This document shows, piece by piece, positions 24,264 to 34,100 of a stretch of DNA of 64,000 nucleotides. The position numbers and the translations under genes were made by a program. Under the pieces are notes generated by a model. It was not told where the DNA came from and did no database searches. It was given only the letters and a program-made list of their open reading frames with translations. The stretch spans positions 186,001-250,000 of the forward strand of contig CALRTB020000001.1 in assembly GCA_943371005.1 (NCBI GenBank). Direction: 5' to 3'. Position 1 is the first letter of the stretch; every line of letters begins with the position of its first letter. Source of the DNA: MRBY01 sp943371005. GTDB lineage: Bacteria; Cyanobacteriota; Cyanobacteriia; Cyanobacteriales; MRBY01.

Positions 24264-25841
24264 ATGGCTAAAGTTCTTGTTTCCGACTCTATCGACCAAG
24301 CCGGAATCGATATCCTCTCCCAGGTCGCCCAAGTAGACGTTAAAGTCGGATTACCCCTCGAAGAACTCATCAGCATTATCCCCGAGTACGATGCCCTGAT
24401 GATTCGCTCCGGTACCAAAGTCACCAAAGAAGTGATCGAAGCCGGCAAAAACCTCAAAATCATCGGTCGTGCTGGGGTGGGTGTTGATAATGTCGATATT
24501 CCCGCTGCCACCCGCCAAGGGATCATCGTCGTCAACTCCCCTGAAGGTAACACCATTGCCGCCGCTGAACATGCCCTGGCGATGATGCTCTCCCTTTCCC
24601 GCCATATTCCCGATGCCAACCAGTCTGTCAAAGCCAAGGAATGGAACCGGAAAAAATTCATCGGCGCAGAAGTTTATAAAAAAACCCTCGGCGTTGTCGG
24701 TCTCGGCAAAATTGGTGCCCATGTGGCCAGCGTCGGTAAAGCCCTAGGAATGAAGCTCCTCGCCTACGATCCCTTTATTTCCGAAGAACGGGCTGGCCAA
24801 TTGGGTTGTCGCCTCGTTGATCTCGACTACCTATTCCGAGAAGCCGACTACATTACCCTCCACGTCCCCAAAACCCCCGAAACCACCCACCTAATTGGGG
24901 AAGAATCCATCGCTAAGATGAAGCCTACCACCCGCATCGTTAACTGTGCTCGCGGTGGTGTGGTCGATGAAGCCGCCGTTGCCAAAGCGATCCAGGAAGG
25001 TCGCCTCGGTGGGGCTGCATTAGATGTCTTTGAAGAAGAACCCCTGGGTGACTCTGAACTCCGGGCTTTGAATAACGTTGTCCTGACTCCCCACTTGGGT
25101 GCTTCTACCGCTGAAGCCCAGGTGAATGTTGCCGTTGATGTGGCCGAGCAAATTCGGGATGTCATTCTGGGTTTACCCGCCCGTTCGGCAGTCAATATTC
25201 CTGGCCTCAACGCCAACGTTATGGAAAAACTCCGTCCCTATCTCCAGTTGGCAGAAACCCTGGGTAATATGGTCGGTCAGTTAGCCGGAGGCCGCATTGA
25301 AAAATTAAATGTGACTCTCCAAGGGGATTTGGCCGAAAAAGAAGCCAAGCCTTTGGTTGTAGCTGCGCTCAAAGGTCTCCTTTCTCCAGCATTGCGGGAA
25401 CGAGTCAACTATGTAAACGCAGAAATCGAAGCCAAGGAACGGGGGATCCGGATCATTGAAACCCGTGATGAGTCGGTGCGTGATTACACCGGGGCCATTC
25501 ACCTAGAAGCCACCGGCGCAGATGGAGAACATTCCGTCAATGGGGCGCTGTTGAGTGATGGGGATATTCGCATTACTAGCATCAATGGTTTTCCGATCAA
25601 TGTGCCGCCGACGGGCTATATGCTCTTTACCCTCCACCGGGATGTGCCGGGGATTATCGGCAAGATCGGCTCTCTGCTGGGCAGCTTTAATGTGAACATT
25701 GCCAGTATGCAAGTGGGCCGCAAGATTGTCCGGGGTGATGCTGTGATGGTGTTGAGCCTGGATGATCCGCTGCCGGAAGGTGTCCTGAGTGAGATTATGA
25801 AGGTAACCGGAATCCGGGATGCCTATACGGTTAAGCTGTAA
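24264..25841 (+). CDS. serA: D-3-phosphoglycerate dehydrogenase
   Basis: 525 residues from ATG 24264; the frame extends to 24204, but MAKVLVSDSIDQAG is the family's N-terminus. It catalyses the first step of serine synthesis from 3-phosphoglycerate. The NAD domain has GVVGLGKIGAHVASVGKA (residues about 143-160), then RIVNCARGGVVDE and the catalytic histidine in TPHLGAST. The C-terminal part is the long type with an intervening ASB domain and an ACT domain (YMLFTLHRDVPGIIGKIG). No HIP1 site lies within the gene. A strong hairpin follows at 25851-25883. Confidence 0.94.
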   Translation: MAKVLVSDSIDQAGIDILSQVAQVDVKVGLPLEELISIIPEYDALMIRSGTKVTKEVIEAGKNLKIIGRAGVGVDNVDIPAATRQGIIVVNSPEGNTIAAAEHALAMMLSLSRHIPDANQSVKAKEWNRKKFIGAEVYKKTLGVVGLGKIGAHVASVGKALGMKLLAYDPFISEERAGQLGCRLVDLDYLFREADYITLHVPKTPETTHLIGEESIAKMKPTTRIVNCARGGVVDEAAVAKAIQEGRLGGAALDVFEEEPLGDSELRALNNVVLTPHLGASTAEAQVNVAVDVAEQIRDVILGLPARSAVNIPGLNANVMEKLRPYLQLAETLGNMVGQLAGGRIEKLNVTLQGDLAEKEAKPLVVAALKGLLSPALRERVNYVNAEIEAKERGIRIIETRDESVRDYTGAIHLEATGADGEHSVNGALLSDGDIRITSINGFPINVPPTGYMLFTLHRDVPGIIGKIGSLLGSFNVNIASMQVGRKIVRGDAVMVLSLDDPLPEGVLSEIMKVTGIRDAYTVKL

Positions 25842-25850
25842 GGTTAAGCC

Positions 25851-25883
25851 ACAGGGGAAAGCATCCAGAGACCTTTCCCCTGT
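25851..25883 (+). other. Perfect 11-bp hairpin between serA and prmA, without a U-tract
   Basis: ACAGGGGAAAG (25851-25861) pairs with CTTTCCCCTGT (25873-25883) around an 11-base loop. No T-run follows, so it is not a standard terminator. It could stabilise or process a serA-prmA transcript, or pause transcription. Confidence 0.6.
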
Positions 25884-25903
25884 CCAATGACAAGAGGCAA
25901 AAA

Positions 25904-26794
25904 ATGACAACAACTTGGTGGGAATTACAGATCCTCTGCGACCCTAGTTTAGAAGAAACAATTTTCTGGCGCTTAGATGATTTTGGCTGTCGGGGAATGG
26001 CGGGGGAGCAGAAGGGACAGTCCTACCTGATCCGTGCCTATAGCCCCCAAGCGGAGTTTGATCATTTGGATCTCGCGGCCTTAGCGCTGCTGCTAAAACA
26101 GGATGCTTTAATCGCCCGTTTGCCCAAACCCGTGGTCAAGTGGCACCTCATTGATGAGGAAGATTGGTCGAGTAGCTGGAAAAGCCATTGGCAACCCCAG
26201 GAAATTGGCGATCGCCTGTTAATTTACCCGGCCTGGTTAGAAGTGCCCACCCAATCGGAACGCCTCCTCTTGCGCCTCGATCCGGGTTCTGCCTTTGGTA
26301 CCGGTGCCCACCAGACCACCCAACTGTGCCTTGAAGCCTTAGAAATGCGTTTAGGGCAGCGACCAGAAACCCAGGTGATCGCTGATATTGGCTGTGGTTC
26401 GGGGATTCTCTCGATTGGGTCTCTCCTCCTGGGGGCCAAGCAAACCTTTGGGGTGGATACCGATATTTTGGCGGTGACTGCTTCCCATAGCAATCGGGCG
26501 CTGAATAACATCGAACCGGAGCGCATGGTCGTCGCCCAGGGCAGTATTGAAACCCTGGGTCAAATGTACCCAGAACCCTTTGATGGGATTGTTTGTAATA
26601 TTCTTGCGGAAATTATCATTGAGCTGATCCCCAAGATGTCGGCGATCGCCAAACCCAGCACTTGGGGCATCCTCAGTGGGATTCTGATCGAGCAAATTCA
26701 ACCCATCGCCGATACCCTCGAGCAAAATGGCTGGGCGATCGCCGCCCTCTGGAAAAAAGACGAGTGGTGTTGCTTCAATATCCGCCGAAACTAA
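25904..26794 (+). CDS. prmA: Ribosomal protein L11 methyltransferase
   Basis: 296 residues. Trimethylates ribosomal protein L11. The N-terminal recognition domain begins TTWWELQILCDPSLEE. The methyltransferase half shows LDPGSAFGTGAHQTTQLCLEAL, the SAM motif VIADIGCGSGILSIGSLLLGA (about residues 158-178), GVDTDILAV, and the catalytic-loop motif DGIVCNILAEIIIEL. The length is normal. It lies 62 bases after serA. Confidence 0.94.
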   Translation: MTTTWWELQILCDPSLEETIFWRLDDFGCRGMAGEQKGQSYLIRAYSPQAEFDHLDLAALALLLKQDALIARLPKPVVKWHLIDEEDWSSSWKSHWQPQEIGDRLLIYPAWLEVPTQSERLLLRLDPGSAFGTGAHQTTQLCLEALEMRLGQRPETQVIADIGCGSGILSIGSLLLGAKQTFGVDTDILAVTASHSNRALNNIEPERMVVAQGSIETLGQMYPEPFDGIVCNILAEIIIELIPKMSAIAKPSTWGILSGILIEQIQPIADTLEQNGWAIAALWKKDEWCCFNIRRN

Positions 26795-26895
26795 GTCTTT
26801 TTGCGCAAATGTGACAAAGTGCCTAAAAAAACAACCCGCCCCCAGCAAATCAGTTCATAATAATTGACACTAGATGTGCAATTAAACTGAATGGC

Positions 26896-28836
26896 ATGAG
26901 TGACGACAATACCTCCCTTCCCCCCATTTCCCGCCGTAGCGCCCTCAAACTCCTTGGGGTGGGAGCCGCCGGATCAATGGTCGGGTACACCCGCTTCGCC
27001 AAACCCCACCCGACGATCCACCAACAGGAATCCTTGGATTTACCCCGCTATCACAGCCAAGGGAAAAAAGTCGTTGTCATTGGGGGCGGTTTAGCAGGAC
27101 TAGCGGCCGCCTACGAATTAAGCCAACGGGGTTTTCAGGTCACGCTTTTAGAAAAAGCCCCCCAACTCGGTGGCAAAGTCGCCAGTTGGAAAATTAACGT
27201 CGGTGAAGATGAGTTCATGATGGAACACGGTTTCCACGGCTTTTTCCCCCAGTATTACAACCTCAAAAGCTTGGTCAGTGAACTGAGCATCAACGACAAC
27301 TTTCAATCCCTAGATTTTTATTCCCTTGTTTTCAAAGACCCAGACCGCTATCGCCCAGAGGTCTTTCGTCCCAGTAATACCGCTTTTCCTTGGAATATCG
27401 TAGATCTCGCCATTTCTTCTCCGAACCGACTTCGTTGGGGCATTAACCTCACGAAAATTAAGCATTTAGAGGTTTTTCACGCGATTACGGGCTTTAAAAT
27501 TCCCCGCACCTACGATACCTACGACACCATTACCGTGGCGGATTGGGTCCGGGGTGAATTTCCCCAGGGCCTTTATGATCTCTACTTTTTGCCCTTTGCC
27601 AAATCTAGCTTAAATGCCCCCGATACCCTGAGCACCGGAGAACTGCTGCAATTTTTTCACTTTTACTTTTTCGGGAACCCAGAAGGCTTAGCATTTAACG
27701 GCACCGTGGATGACATGGGCACGAGTCTCGTCCAACCCATTGCCGCTGCGATCCGCGCTAACGGAGGTCAAATTCTCACTGATGTGTCTGTCAGTGAAAT
27801 TCAATGTCAGGATAATAAAATTCAGGCGATCGCCTATCAACAGGGAGACGAACAAACGGATGTGCCTTTCTGGACAAAGAAAAATGAGTTGATTGCCGCT
27901 GATAGTCTGGAATATTACGGGGCTGGAGATACGATGTATGCGGTCAATCCAGAAACAGAGGAAGGGTTATCTTTAACCTGTACCCACCAGGGTTGTACCG
28001 TTGGTCGGCAACCGGATGGGTCTTTCCTCTGTCCCTGTCATGGGGCGCGCTACGATGCCAAAGGAAAACGCCTGAGTGGCCCGGCTCAACGGGATTTACC
28101 GCAATTCAAAGTCCAAGACCGCGAGGCCGATCAAGTACAGTTGGTGGCCGAAAATCCTAGTAATGATCTCCAACGGGGAACCCTTGCCGCAGATTATGTG
28201 GTGCTGGCGACGGATGTACCCGGAACTCGCCATCTGTTTACCCGCTTAGTGGGTGACCGAGATCCAGAGGCGCAGCGTAAGGTTGATCAGCTTGTGGTGT
28301 CTGATCCCTTTGCGGTGGGTCGGTTCTGGTTGGATCGAGACTTCCCCTGGGAGCATAGTAAATTTGCCTCATTGTCGGGTTATGCCTTGACCGATAGCAT
28401 TACCCTATATCACCAAATCCAGACCCAGTTTAAGGATTGGGCGGCCCGCACCGGGGGCAGTGTGGTGGAACTCCATGCTTACTGCTACAAAGAAAAAGAG
28501 TTTCCTACCCAAGAGGCGCTATTGGCCACCTTTGAGCAGGAGCTGTACGAAATTGTGCCGGAACTAAAGGGGGCAACGGTGCTCCACCGGCAACTGGTGA
28601 ACCAAAAGAATTTCTCTGGCTATCCCCCCAATAGCTATGGCGATCGCCCCACCACCGAAAGCGAAATTAGCAACCTAATGTATGCTGGGGATTGGGTAAA
28701 AATGCCGTTCCCCTGTGGGTTGATGGAGCGGGCCATTAGTAGCGGATTACTCGCCGCCAATAGCATTCTCCAGCGGGAAGGGGTGCAGCGGCGGCCCATT
28801 CTCTCGGTAAATCCAGAGGGGGTTTTCAAGATTTAA
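26896..28836 (+). CDS. cruE: FAD-dependent oxidoreductase with embedded Rieske domain; probable carotene desaturase/methyltransferase
   Basis: 646 residues. A twin-arginine-like N-terminus (SRRSALKLLGVGAAGS) precedes an FAD-binding motif, VVIGGGLAGLAAAYELSQRG (about residues 58-77). A Rieske [2Fe-2S] domain is inserted at about 360-405, with CTHQGC and CPCHG ligands. The C-terminus, MYAGDWVKMPFPCGLMERAISSG, closes the FAD fold. This arrangement fits CrtU/CruE-type enzymes that aromatise beta-carotene rings on the way to synechoxanthin, so I use cruE on memory of the family. Other carotenoid or amine oxidoreductases are possible. Whether the N-terminus is a Tat signal or only a membrane anchor is open. 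Confidence 0.65.
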   Translation: MSDDNTSLPPISRRSALKLLGVGAAGSMVGYTRFAKPHPTIHQQESLDLPRYHSQGKKVVVIGGGLAGLAAAYELSQRGFQVTLLEKAPQLGGKVASWKINVGEDEFMMEHGFHGFFPQYYNLKSLVSELSINDNFQSLDFYSLVFKDPDRYRPEVFRPSNTAFPWNIVDLAISSPNRLRWGINLTKIKHLEVFHAITGFKIPRTYDTYDTITVADWVRGEFPQGLYDLYFLPFAKSSLNAPDTLSTGELLQFFHFYFFGNPEGLAFNGTVDDMGTSLVQPIAAAIRANGGQILTDVSVSEIQCQDNKIQAIAYQQGDEQTDVPFWTKKNELIAADSLEYYGAGDTMYAVNPETEEGLSLTCTHQGCTVGRQPDGSFLCPCHGARYDAKGKRLSGPAQRDLPQFKVQDREADQVQLVAENPSNDLQRGTLAADYVVLATDVPGTRHLFTRLVGDRDPEAQRKVDQLVVSDPFAVGRFWLDRDFPWEHSKFASLSGYALTDSITLYHQIQTQFKDWAARTGGSVVELHAYCYKEKEFPTQEALLATFEQELYEIVPELKGATVLHRQLVNQKNFSGYPPNSYGDRPTTESEISNLMYAGDWVKMPFPCGLMERAISSGLLAANSILQREGVQRRPILSVNPEGVFKI

Positions 28837-28837
28837 A

Positions 28838-29137
28838 CTACTCGGATTTTGTCTGTTTGAGCTTGGCGATCGCCCCGACGAAACCCAAGACCACCAGCAC
28901 ATTGGAGAGGGTCAAAAAAGATTCAGCACCGCCATGGAGCCAGTCCACATTGGCTAGCTCTTCGCCATATTGCACCTGGGCATAAATTCCGGCGGGAATG
29001 GAGATCGCCACAAAAACGAGGAGGACATAGAAGCCGATCAGGGCCAGTTTGGGCATTTTCCCGGATTTGGTCAGGAACCAGAGAAAACCGAGGTAGGGAA
29101 AAAGAGACAGAGCAAACAGGGTTTCTTTGGAGAACAT
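28838..29137 (-). CDS. DUF3593 membrane protein
   Basis: 99 residues from ATG 29137 (MFSKETLFALSLFPYLGFLW); an upstream in-frame codon at 29224 would overlap the divergent menE leader. Three hydrophobic helices are predicted, with GAESFLTLSNVLVVLGFVG as the most conserved-looking part. It matches DUF3593, a cyanobacterial/plastid family of unknown role. It converges on the Rieske/FAD gene with one base between the stops and is divergent from menE. Confidence 0.78.
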   Translation of the reverse strand: MFSKETLFALSLFPYLGFLWFLTKSGKMPKLALIGFYVLLVFVAISIPAGIYAQVQYGEELANVDWLHGGAESFLTLSNVLVVLGFVGAIAKLKQTKSE

Positions 29138-29204
29138 TATGGAATAATCAGCAACCAAGGGGCGTTTGTCTCCGTATTCTAAAGGATTCTGCTCGTCTGC
29201 TCCG

Positions 29205-30362
29205 ATGTCGTCGCTCCAAATCATTGATCAAAAAAATCCAGCCCTCTTTGCCGCCCAGTTTCAAAAGGCGATCGCCCGTCAAGAATCGGTATTGCTGGTC
29301 AATTCCACTTGGCAAACTTCAGAACGGACACAAATCAACTTCCTCTTAGAGCCAGATCAAAGGCCAGAAATTCTAACAAAAAAATCCCATATTTTAATTC
29401 CCACTGGTGGCACATCGGGACAGATAAAATTGGCAATTCATACCCCTGAAACTTTGTCTGCTTCTGTAATCGGTTTTCAGAATTTTTTTAACATCAAACA
29501 AGTGAATTGTTTTTGTATTTTGCCCCTCTATCATGTCAGCGGCTTGATGCAATGGTGGCGATCGCATTTGAGTGGGGGTGAATTTAAACTCGGCGACTAC
29601 CAAGCTCTAAAACGCGGCATTTTGCCGGATGGGGATCTGGGTGATTTTTGTCTGTCCCTAGTGCCGACCCAATTACAAGTGTTGCTCCAAGTTTGCCCCC
29701 AATGGTTAGCCCAGTTTCGCTTAATCTTACTTGGTGGTGCTCCTCCCTGGCGATCGCTCCTTGATCAAGCCCGACAATATAAACTCCAGATTGCCTTGAC
29801 CTACGGCATGACAGAAACCGCTTCCCAGGTGGTGGCCTTAAAACCAGCAGACTTTTTAGCCGGAAAAAATTGTGCCGGCCAAGTCTTGCCCCATGCCAAT
29901 TTATCTTTATCAAAAGCGGGCTTGATTTCCATTACGGTCCAATCGCTATTTCTCGGTTATTATCCAAATTTTAATTATTCTAAAATTCTAGAAACTGATG
30001 ATGTTGGTGCCTTTGATCAAGCTGGCTATTTACATTTACTTGGACGCCAAAGCCAAAAGATTATTAGTGGTGGTGAAAACATTTACCCAGCAGAAATTGA
30101 AGCGGCAATTCTGGGGATGAAATTCGTCAAAGATACAGCGGTTTTAGGCTTGCCAGATCCTTACTGGGGGGAAGTAGTCATTGCTGTGGTGAGTCTACAA
30201 AATCCGGGCGATTTAGACAAGGTAAAGATGGCGATCACCAAGCAATTGAGTCGTTACAAACAGCCAAAATATTGGTTTGTCGTTAAACAGTTACCGCGCA
30301 ATGCCCAGGGAAAATTAAACCGAATCAAACTCCGCCAAATGATTGAAAATCACTATCAGTAA
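29205..30362 (+). CDS. menE: 2-succinylbenzoate-CoA ligase
   Basis: 385 residues from ATG 29205 (MSSLQIIDQKN). Acyl-adenylate-forming enzyme that activates o-succinylbenzoate for phylloquinone, the photosystem I quinone. ANL motifs are in order: IPTGGTSGQIKLA (about residue 67), TYGMTETAS (about 190), TDDVGAFDQAGYLHLLGR, KIISGGENIYPAEIE, and the catalytic lysine in NAQGKLNR near the C-terminus. It is shorter than typical acyl-CoA ligases, as MenE usually is. The esterase and alpha-mannosidase genes follow closely. Confidence 0.87.
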   Translation: MSSLQIIDQKNPALFAAQFQKAIARQESVLLVNSTWQTSERTQINFLLEPDQRPEILTKKSHILIPTGGTSGQIKLAIHTPETLSASVIGFQNFFNIKQVNCFCILPLYHVSGLMQWWRSHLSGGEFKLGDYQALKRGILPDGDLGDFCLSLVPTQLQVLLQVCPQWLAQFRLILLGGAPPWRSLLDQARQYKLQIALTYGMTETASQVVALKPADFLAGKNCAGQVLPHANLSLSKAGLISITVQSLFLGYYPNFNYSKILETDDVGAFDQAGYLHLLGRQSQKIISGGENIYPAEIEAAILGMKFVKDTAVLGLPDPYWGEVVIAVVSLQNPGDLDKVKMAITKQLSRYKQPKYWFVVKQLPRNAQGKLNRIKLRQMIENHYQ

Positions 30363-30392
30363 ACGTTGCGGCGACATTTTTGATGTAGATTT

Positions 30393-31160
30393 ATGAAGCA
30401 AGCATATTTTGCGAATACATCCGCCATGACCGCCCTTAGTCCGACCCACATCAACCCCAGCTACGCCCAACGTCATCCGCTGCGGGTTGTCGCTTTCGGG
30501 GACAGTCTGGTGTATGGGTTCGGCGATCCAGTCCGGGGTGGCTGGGTAGAGCAGTTGCGGCTCCATTGGATGGGCAATCCCCAAGGCCATGTGCTCTATA
30601 ACCTCGGTGTGCGGGGCGATACGGTGAAATTGGTTGGCGATCGCCTAGGGGCCGAGTACCAGCAACGGGGCGAATTGCGCAACAAACAGCCGGATTTGAT
30701 TTTGTTGTCCGTCGGCGTAAATGACTCGCCGCGTTTAGGGCGTCCCGATGGAAAAAGTTTTACGGATTTTGCTCTTTTCCAAAGTCAATTAGACAACTTA
30801 TTAGAACAAGCGCAGCAACTTTGTCCGGTAATTTTCATCGGTCAAGTGCCCGTCAATGAAGCCCAAATGCCTTTTCTCGACTGCTTATATTACAGTCACA
30901 GCGAACAATATCACTACAAAGAATTCACGAAAAAACTGTGCGGCGATCGCCAAATTCCGTACCTGGATATTTTTGATTTGTGGCTCAGCCGGGGTACCCA
31001 CTGGGTAAATGATCACCTCAGCGCCGATGGCCTCCATCCCAACAGCGAAGGCTATGCGATGCTCTTTCAAGATGTCATTAACTGGCAGGCGATCGCCCAA
31101 CTCGACGCGAGCAATACCTGCCCCGTGACATCGAAAACACCGGTATCCCTTGGGGTTTAA
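30393..31160 (+). CDS. SGNH/GDSL-type esterase
   Basis: 255 residues; ATG 30426 is an alternative start. SGNH hydrolase blocks are visible: FGDSLVYGFG (catalytic Ser), NLGVRGDT, LLSVGVNDSPR (Asn), and the Asp/His block DGLHPNSEGYAMLF. No signal peptide is seen, so it should be cytosolic. The substrate is unknown: lipid, acetylated sugar or thioester are all possible. It lies 30 bases after menE and 33 before the alpha-mannosidase, which hints at, but does not prove, action on sugar esters. Confidence 0.83.
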   Translation: MKQAYFANTSAMTALSPTHINPSYAQRHPLRVVAFGDSLVYGFGDPVRGGWVEQLRLHWMGNPQGHVLYNLGVRGDTVKLVGDRLGAEYQQRGELRNKQPDLILLSVGVNDSPRLGRPDGKSFTDFALFQSQLDNLLEQAQQLCPVIFIGQVPVNEAQMPFLDCLYYSHSEQYHYKEFTKKLCGDRQIPYLDIFDLWLSRGTHWVNDHLSADGLHPNSEGYAMLFQDVINWQAIAQLDASNTCPVTSKTPVSLGV

Positions 31161-31193
31161 GATAAAAGTCAGTTCTCTGGCTGAAAATCCCCC

Positions 31194-34100
31194 ATGGCAT
31201 CCCCTGTTATCCAAGCGACCATCGAGCGCCTAAAAAGTTTTGTTACCCTGCCGACCCAAACAACTTGGCAATTTTATCAAACTGAGACCGCTGTCTCGAA
31301 AACATTCCGGCCAGATTTAGAACACTTTCAACCCGCTCGGCTAGAAGCGATTCAACCGAATAATAATGATTATCTCGTTTTTGAAAAGGGATTAAAACTT
31401 GCTTGGTTCTACCAAAAAATTACGCTTCCCGAAAGCGTTAATCGCTATCATATTTCTGGGTTAAATGCTCGCTTAAATTTGACCTGGTGGGCTGAAATTG
31501 CCGCAATTTTTGTCAATGACGAATTAGTTTGTGAAGGCGACTTATTTGATTCTTCAACACGACTACTGTTAACGGATAATGCCCAAGCAAATCAGACTTT
31601 TGAGGTGGCGATCGCCCTTGTCAGTCCAGGCCATGACATTGGCGCATTAATGAAGTCGAGTTTGATTTTTGAATCCCCGACCTTGGACATTTTAGAAGCA
31701 GGTAGTTTTGCCACAGAATTGCAAATTCTAACCGACTATTTAGTGCGTCACGATGCGGAAAAGATCACTGTTGTAGAAAAACAATTAAATCGTATCCCTT
31801 GGGCACAAGTCACAGAGACACAAAAATTCAATCAAGCGCTAGCAGAAATTCGCACAGAACTAATATCGCTTGCCAGTTGCATTAAAACCAGAAAATTTCA
31901 TGTTTTGGGTCACGCCCACCTAGATATGGCTTGGCTCTGGACAACTGCTGAAACGTGGGAAGTAGGACAACGCACATTTCAATCGGTTTTGAATCTTCAA
32001 CGGGAATTTCCTGAATTGATTTTTGGCCACAGCACCCCGGCACTCTACGATTGGCTTGAAAAAAATCGCCCTGATCTTTGGGAAAAAATTCAACAAGCCG
32101 TTAATCATAACTGTTGGGAATTATTGGGGGGGATGTGGGTTGAACCTGATGTAAATTTAGTTTCTGGGGAATCAATAATTCGTCAATTTCTCTATGGCCA
32201 ACAATATTTTTTAGAAAAATTTGGCCGACGTTCAACCATTGCTTGGTTACCGGATTCTTTTGGATTTCCGGATCAATTTCCCCAACTGGCAGCTCACTGT
32301 GACATTAAAGCGTTTGGTACCGGAAAATTACACTGGAATGATACGGCTCCTTTTCCCCATGGTTTATTTTGGTGGCGATCGCCCGATGGGACAGAACTGT
32401 TAACCTTAATGACCCCTCCCAATGTCACGGGAATTATGGATACCAATCCGCTGACGATGGCCAGTTATGCCCAAAAATGGGAGGATCAAACCCATTTAAA
32501 AGATATTTTTTGGTTGCCGGGTGTCGGTGATCATGGTGGTGGCCCCACCAAGGATATGTTGCAGGTGGCTCGCAAGTGGCAACAATCGCCATTTTTCCCA
32601 AAGCTGGAATTTTCCACCGCAGAAAACTATCTCAACCACGTTAAAGAAACGCCCAATTTACCAGTTTGGCAGGACGAACTTTATTTAGAATTGCACCGTG
32701 GCTACTATACTGTGCACCGGGATCAAAAAATCTTTAATAATCGCTGTGAAACCTTGCTGCGCCAAATCGAAATCTGGTCGGCGATCGCCAACAATTTACC
32801 CCATCCAGATCCCTTCAGATTAAACAACTCTCAAAGTCAACTAAAAGATCTCTGGAAAAAAGTTTTATTTAACCAATTTCACGATATTTTACCAGGCACT
32901 TCTATTCCTGAAGTCTTTACAGAAGCGAATCAACAATGGCAGGAAGTGATTAATGCTGGCGAGGCGATGTTATCCCAAAATCTACAGGCGATCGCCACAC
33001 AAATTGCCTATGATTGTCCCTTAGAAACGGCAGCTAAACCACTACTTCTATTTAATGACTTCAACTGGGAACGCACAGAGATTGTTAGTTTAAGCGTTCC
33101 CGATTTAGTGACAGTTTACGACTGGAAAGGCAACAAAGTCGAGTCACAAATTATTGTTGAAGATTTACAGACAGATCAAAATCACAAACAATATTTATCA
33201 TTTCTTGCGACAGTGCCATCCGTCGGTTACTCTCTCTACTGGTTATGTCCCGATCCACAAGCACCAACCCAAAGAGAAGATGATTTATGCAATGAGCCAG
33301 ACTTTATTTTAGAGAATGATTTTCTCCGGATTGAAATTGATCCACAAACGGGAGATATTGCGCAATATTTTGACAAAATCAACAGGAAAAATATCTTTTC
33401 TGGTGCGGGAAATCAACTGCAAGCCTTTGAAGATAAAGGTCAATACTGGGACGCTTGGGATATTGCCCCTGATTACGAAAGTAAGCCTCTCCAGCCCGCT
33501 GGAGTCGTTTCAATTCACTGGCGGGAGAAAAATGCTGTGCGTTCAGTGATCCGCGTGAAAAAGCAATTAAATCAATCCACGTTTATCCAGGACTATCAAC
33601 TCGATTGCCAGGGGAAAATGCTGAAGATTTACAGCACCGTGGATTGGCAAGCAGAACAGATTGTCTTAAAAGTTGCGTTTCCTTTTGCCATTGACGAGGC
33701 TACTTGCACCTACGAAACCTCCTGTGGTGTCATCGAACGAAAACCGGAAATCGATCCAGCAAAATGGGAAGTGCCAGCCTTACGTTGGGCTGATTTTCAT
33801 AATGAGAAATATGGCGTGAGTATTCTCACCAAAAATCACCATGGCTACGATGTAAAATCCGGTCAATTGCGCCTAACATTATTAAAAAGTCCCCTCTGGC
33901 CTGACCCTAAAGCAGATCGGGGAACGCATCACTTGGCCTATGCCCTATATCCCCACAGCGGCCCATGGCAAAGGGCGAAAACTGTTAATTTAGCGCGGAA
34001 TTTCAACTCCCCTTTACGCGCAGTGGTTCCTGATCTTACTGCCAACCAAAACCATTTATCACCTCACCATTCTTTTTTGACATTAGGTTCAGATAATTTG

